A stretch of 60,000 nucleotides of DNA, from assembly GCF_008831285.2 (NCBI RefSeq), contig NC_045144.1:18493716-18553715 (forward strand), read 5' to 3'. Position 1 is the first letter of the stretch, and each line of letters begins with the position of its first letter. Below, in pieces: positions 57,471-60,000 of the stretch. The DNA comes from Nymphaea colorata (taxonomy: Eukaryota > Streptophyta > Magnoliopsida > Nymphaeales > Nymphaeaceae). A program made the translations under genes and the position numbers. The notes under the pieces are model-generated. The model was not told the origin of the DNA. It saw nothing but the letters and a program-made list of their open reading frames with translations, and made no database searches.

Positions 57471-60000
57471 CTGCAAGCATCGAAGAGGATAATAATATGA
57501 GGAAGGGGAAAAATATATAACCATTGATAATTTCAGATGTCAGTTCATTTAGTTTAATTTTTCAACCTTCCCTATTTCCACAGTTAATGCTGCCGCTAAA
57601 ATAAAGTAATAAACCATGTGATGCATATAACACTGGAGACTGCCTCAACCATGATAATGAGAACCTTCTTCATGTCAGAGCTCATCAGTAGAGATAAAAA
57701 GAATACAAAGTCCAGGTCCTAATTACTATGATCTAACCTGAATCTAATGGTAGTAGCTATGTCACACAGGCGCATGGTGCAGGTGCCCATGTGGGTGCAA
57801 GGGTGGCTGCAACGAGGATGCATATTGTCTACAAACAACAGAATCAATAATTGACAATTAACAAACTTTGATTCTATCCATGATTCAACCAAAAAAAGAA
57901 TACAAACGAACAATTGTTAATTTCTGCATCCAAGTCACACTGGCACCCGAACCGTGTTGACTCAGGTGCAGCAACCTTTTTGAAGAGTCTGTATAAATTA
58001 GAATCTTGAAGATCGACAACCATAACTGCAGAAAGCCATAGGCTACGGTACAATTCCCCATATGGTCATTTTGAAGGGACACAAAGAGGACTCAATCAAG
58101 GAATTAGCAAGCATAAAAGAAGATCCACAACAGACATGAATTCCGAAGATAGTCCGAGAAGGATGGCAGTTGGATTCTATATTGTGAGGTCTAAAGAATC
58201 TGAAAGCAAATGCTGCTATATATTAGTAGTCAGCATTCTATCACACTCATATTAGGCATGGTCACATGACAACTTACCACAACAAGGGATGGGGTCCTAT
58301 AGCCCTCTAGACAAACTTCAAGAAGGTCTTTCCAAATCAAAGTGACTGACACTAAATTTAAGGTGAAGTTACTCATCAAATTCAGTCTAGCTTGACTCCA
58401 CATTCGGGTCGGCAGTCCCTCTTCAGAATTCATGAGAGAGAAATTTCCTAGAGAGAAATTTCCTAGGGCATAGCTCATCTGAAAAATCGGAGCTCATTTA
58501 GCATAATGCCAACAAGGGAAAGAAATATCCTAACTTTCACCAGCACACCCAGATGATACTAAGGAATCCGAGGGTGTCTTCAAGACACACGGTTAAGAAG
58601 GTAGATAAAAAAGGAAAACCTTTGAACTTTGAACATGATGGTTCAGCAATAGATGACAGAAATGATGCATTTTGGGAGCTCAACGAAAAAACTTGTGGAC
58701 TATAAGCCCCAGAAAAGAATATGAACAGTTGCATATTACCAAAGTGGCAGGTTCATATTTGAAAAAAGGGTGTCCTTGTGAACACATACCTACTAGAGAA
58801 AATATTTGGAACATCATCAAACAGATTCAAGTCACTGAAGCAATCAAGCAACACATTCTTAATTACTTTCTCAGCATGTTTTATGCATATTTTTCATGTT
58901 TTGGAAATGTTAAATGACTAAATAACAACTGGAAAATCACGTAAAATTTGTTGTGTAAACAATACGTGCATAAATTAAATTCCTGTTGAAAATGTAATTT
59001 GAAAGGATGTCTAATACCAACTTCTTTGTAGCTCAATGTCTCACAAGTTAAGACATCCATAGTACTTTTAATTTTTAAATATTTAGAAGAGTAAACAAAG
59101 GCAACATTAATGACCTGTACTCCCATACAGTTTCGTACTTGGAGCATATTCTGAACCAGTTTCCAGAGAATCAGAGATCCTTTGTTGAACGTTAATGTAG
59201 GATACATATTCATTCATGAATCAAAGCCCATAAACAGTAATTCTCCAACCTAGACCATCAAAATTAACTGAACATACAATTCACAAACTGGCAAATATAA
59301 CGAGCTCAGCTGAGCGAAACCTCAAACAAATGGACTCGTTTATTAGGGTAAGAGAGACAAAGGGAGCAAGTATAATTTACACCAAAAACACCAATTAAAA
59401 AAGACGATGACAACATATATCAAAATTTATTACCCAATCAAGCTTTCCTAGCATACGAGCACCACTTGCCCACAATCACCTGCGAGAACAACACAACTCA
59501 CCTAGAATAACAAGCCTCTCAGTTCCAGTAACTACCAAATCCTGGAAGATGATTGTAAGCACAAGTAAGAGAGAAGCTTTTGACTGCATTTCCGACCTGT
59601 GTAGCTTGTGCTTAAATTTGTCTTTTCTTTCTTCTCGATGTCTCATGTAGGCGTACTAAGACCAATTTCAAGTGCAATCATTGTGAAACAAAAAAAAAAT
59701 GTTCTCCAGCTTTGGAAAAGATAACCTCCAAACCACAGGCTCAAGTGTAATTCTCATGAAGCAAATAACATTATACAACTTCGGAATGAAAACATACCCG
59801 AGACTCGTAAGGTAGAAACGAAACTCATGTAAGGAAATAAATATAAAACTTAAGCAACAGACAAATCCACAATAAATTGTCGGAAGCAAGCGAGCAAACC
59901 ATCAAAATGCGGACAGACTCCAGTCAAAGAAAATACCCATACATCCACTAAATTGCACGACTCAGCAATCTCAATGAAGCAAAAAATGAAGACGAAGTAA
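57471..60000 (-). other. TRAP-beta intron (at least 2.5 kb)
   Basis: I found no match to the missing TRAP-beta N-terminal exons here, so this is best read as one long intron running off the window. It contains a GTGC-rich insertion-like block at about 57761-57975. Short reading frames have no motifs. Confidence 0.5.
57761..57975. repeat. GTGC-rich inverted-end repeat in TRAP-beta intron
   Basis: The left side reads GTCACACAGGCGCATGGTGC and the right side, inverted, has GTTGCTGCACCTGAGTCAAC and CGGGTGCCAGTGTGAC. The word style resembles 45438-45768 and 51655-52615. The centre is AT-rich. It may be a third member of one MITE group. Confidence 0.35.

Noticed and set aside
1-60000. CRISPR arrays, bacterial operons, tRNA and rRNA genes
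   Set aside because: No regularly spaced repeats with unique spacers, no tRNA cloverleaf and no rRNA were seen. Repeats here are transposons and microsatellites of a plant genome.

Overview
This window is nuclear DNA from a flowering plant. The evidence is spliced genes with GT-AG introns, an auxin co-receptor gene carrying a miR393 site, a LITAF-domain gene of the plant GILP type, tandem neprosin genes, Copia and LINE remnants, hAT-like MITEs and long AT microsatellites. I cannot place it below angiosperm level from sequence alone.

Layout. Positions 1-3.5 kb hold a 5'-truncated, decayed Copia element with its 3' LTR. From 3.7 to 37.1 kb there are four head-to-tail minus-strand neprosin-family genes, called A (4365-9687), B (15741-20179), C (24949-29067) and D (31642-37041). 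I could chain all exons of each without a frame break. A and B are sister copies that share flanking DNA, and both lack one intron that C and D have. Between A and B sits a nest of repeats: an ACG-rich element interrupted by a complete non-autonomous LTR retrotransposon (10871-14681) whose internal region has an intact 291-codon reading frame resembling a plant FHA domain. Between B and C lies a second broken Copia fragment (about 22.9-23.9 kb). MITEs, hairpins and microsatellites fill the neprosin introns and spacers.

From 37.1 to 48.5 kb the only confident gene is a minus-strand TIR1/AFB auxin receptor (AFB2/AFB3 type, 3 exons, 40070-42805). A plus-strand LITAF-domain gene (48922-53852, 3 exons) follows, with a 4.3-kb first intron that contains a foreign insertion. 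A zf-RVT LINE remnant lies at about 54.9-55.6 kb. The window ends in the last four exons of a minus-strand TRAP-beta (SSR2) gene whose 5' end is outside the window.

The genes do not form one pathway. The neprosins are predicted secreted prolyl-type endopeptidases, AFB2 is a nuclear SCF substrate receptor, LITAF is a membrane-associated zinc protein, and TRAP-beta is an ER translocon subunit. The most unusual feature is the FHA-carrying LTR element. The neprosin array is next, with its precise intron difference and a poly-aspartate insertion in copy D.
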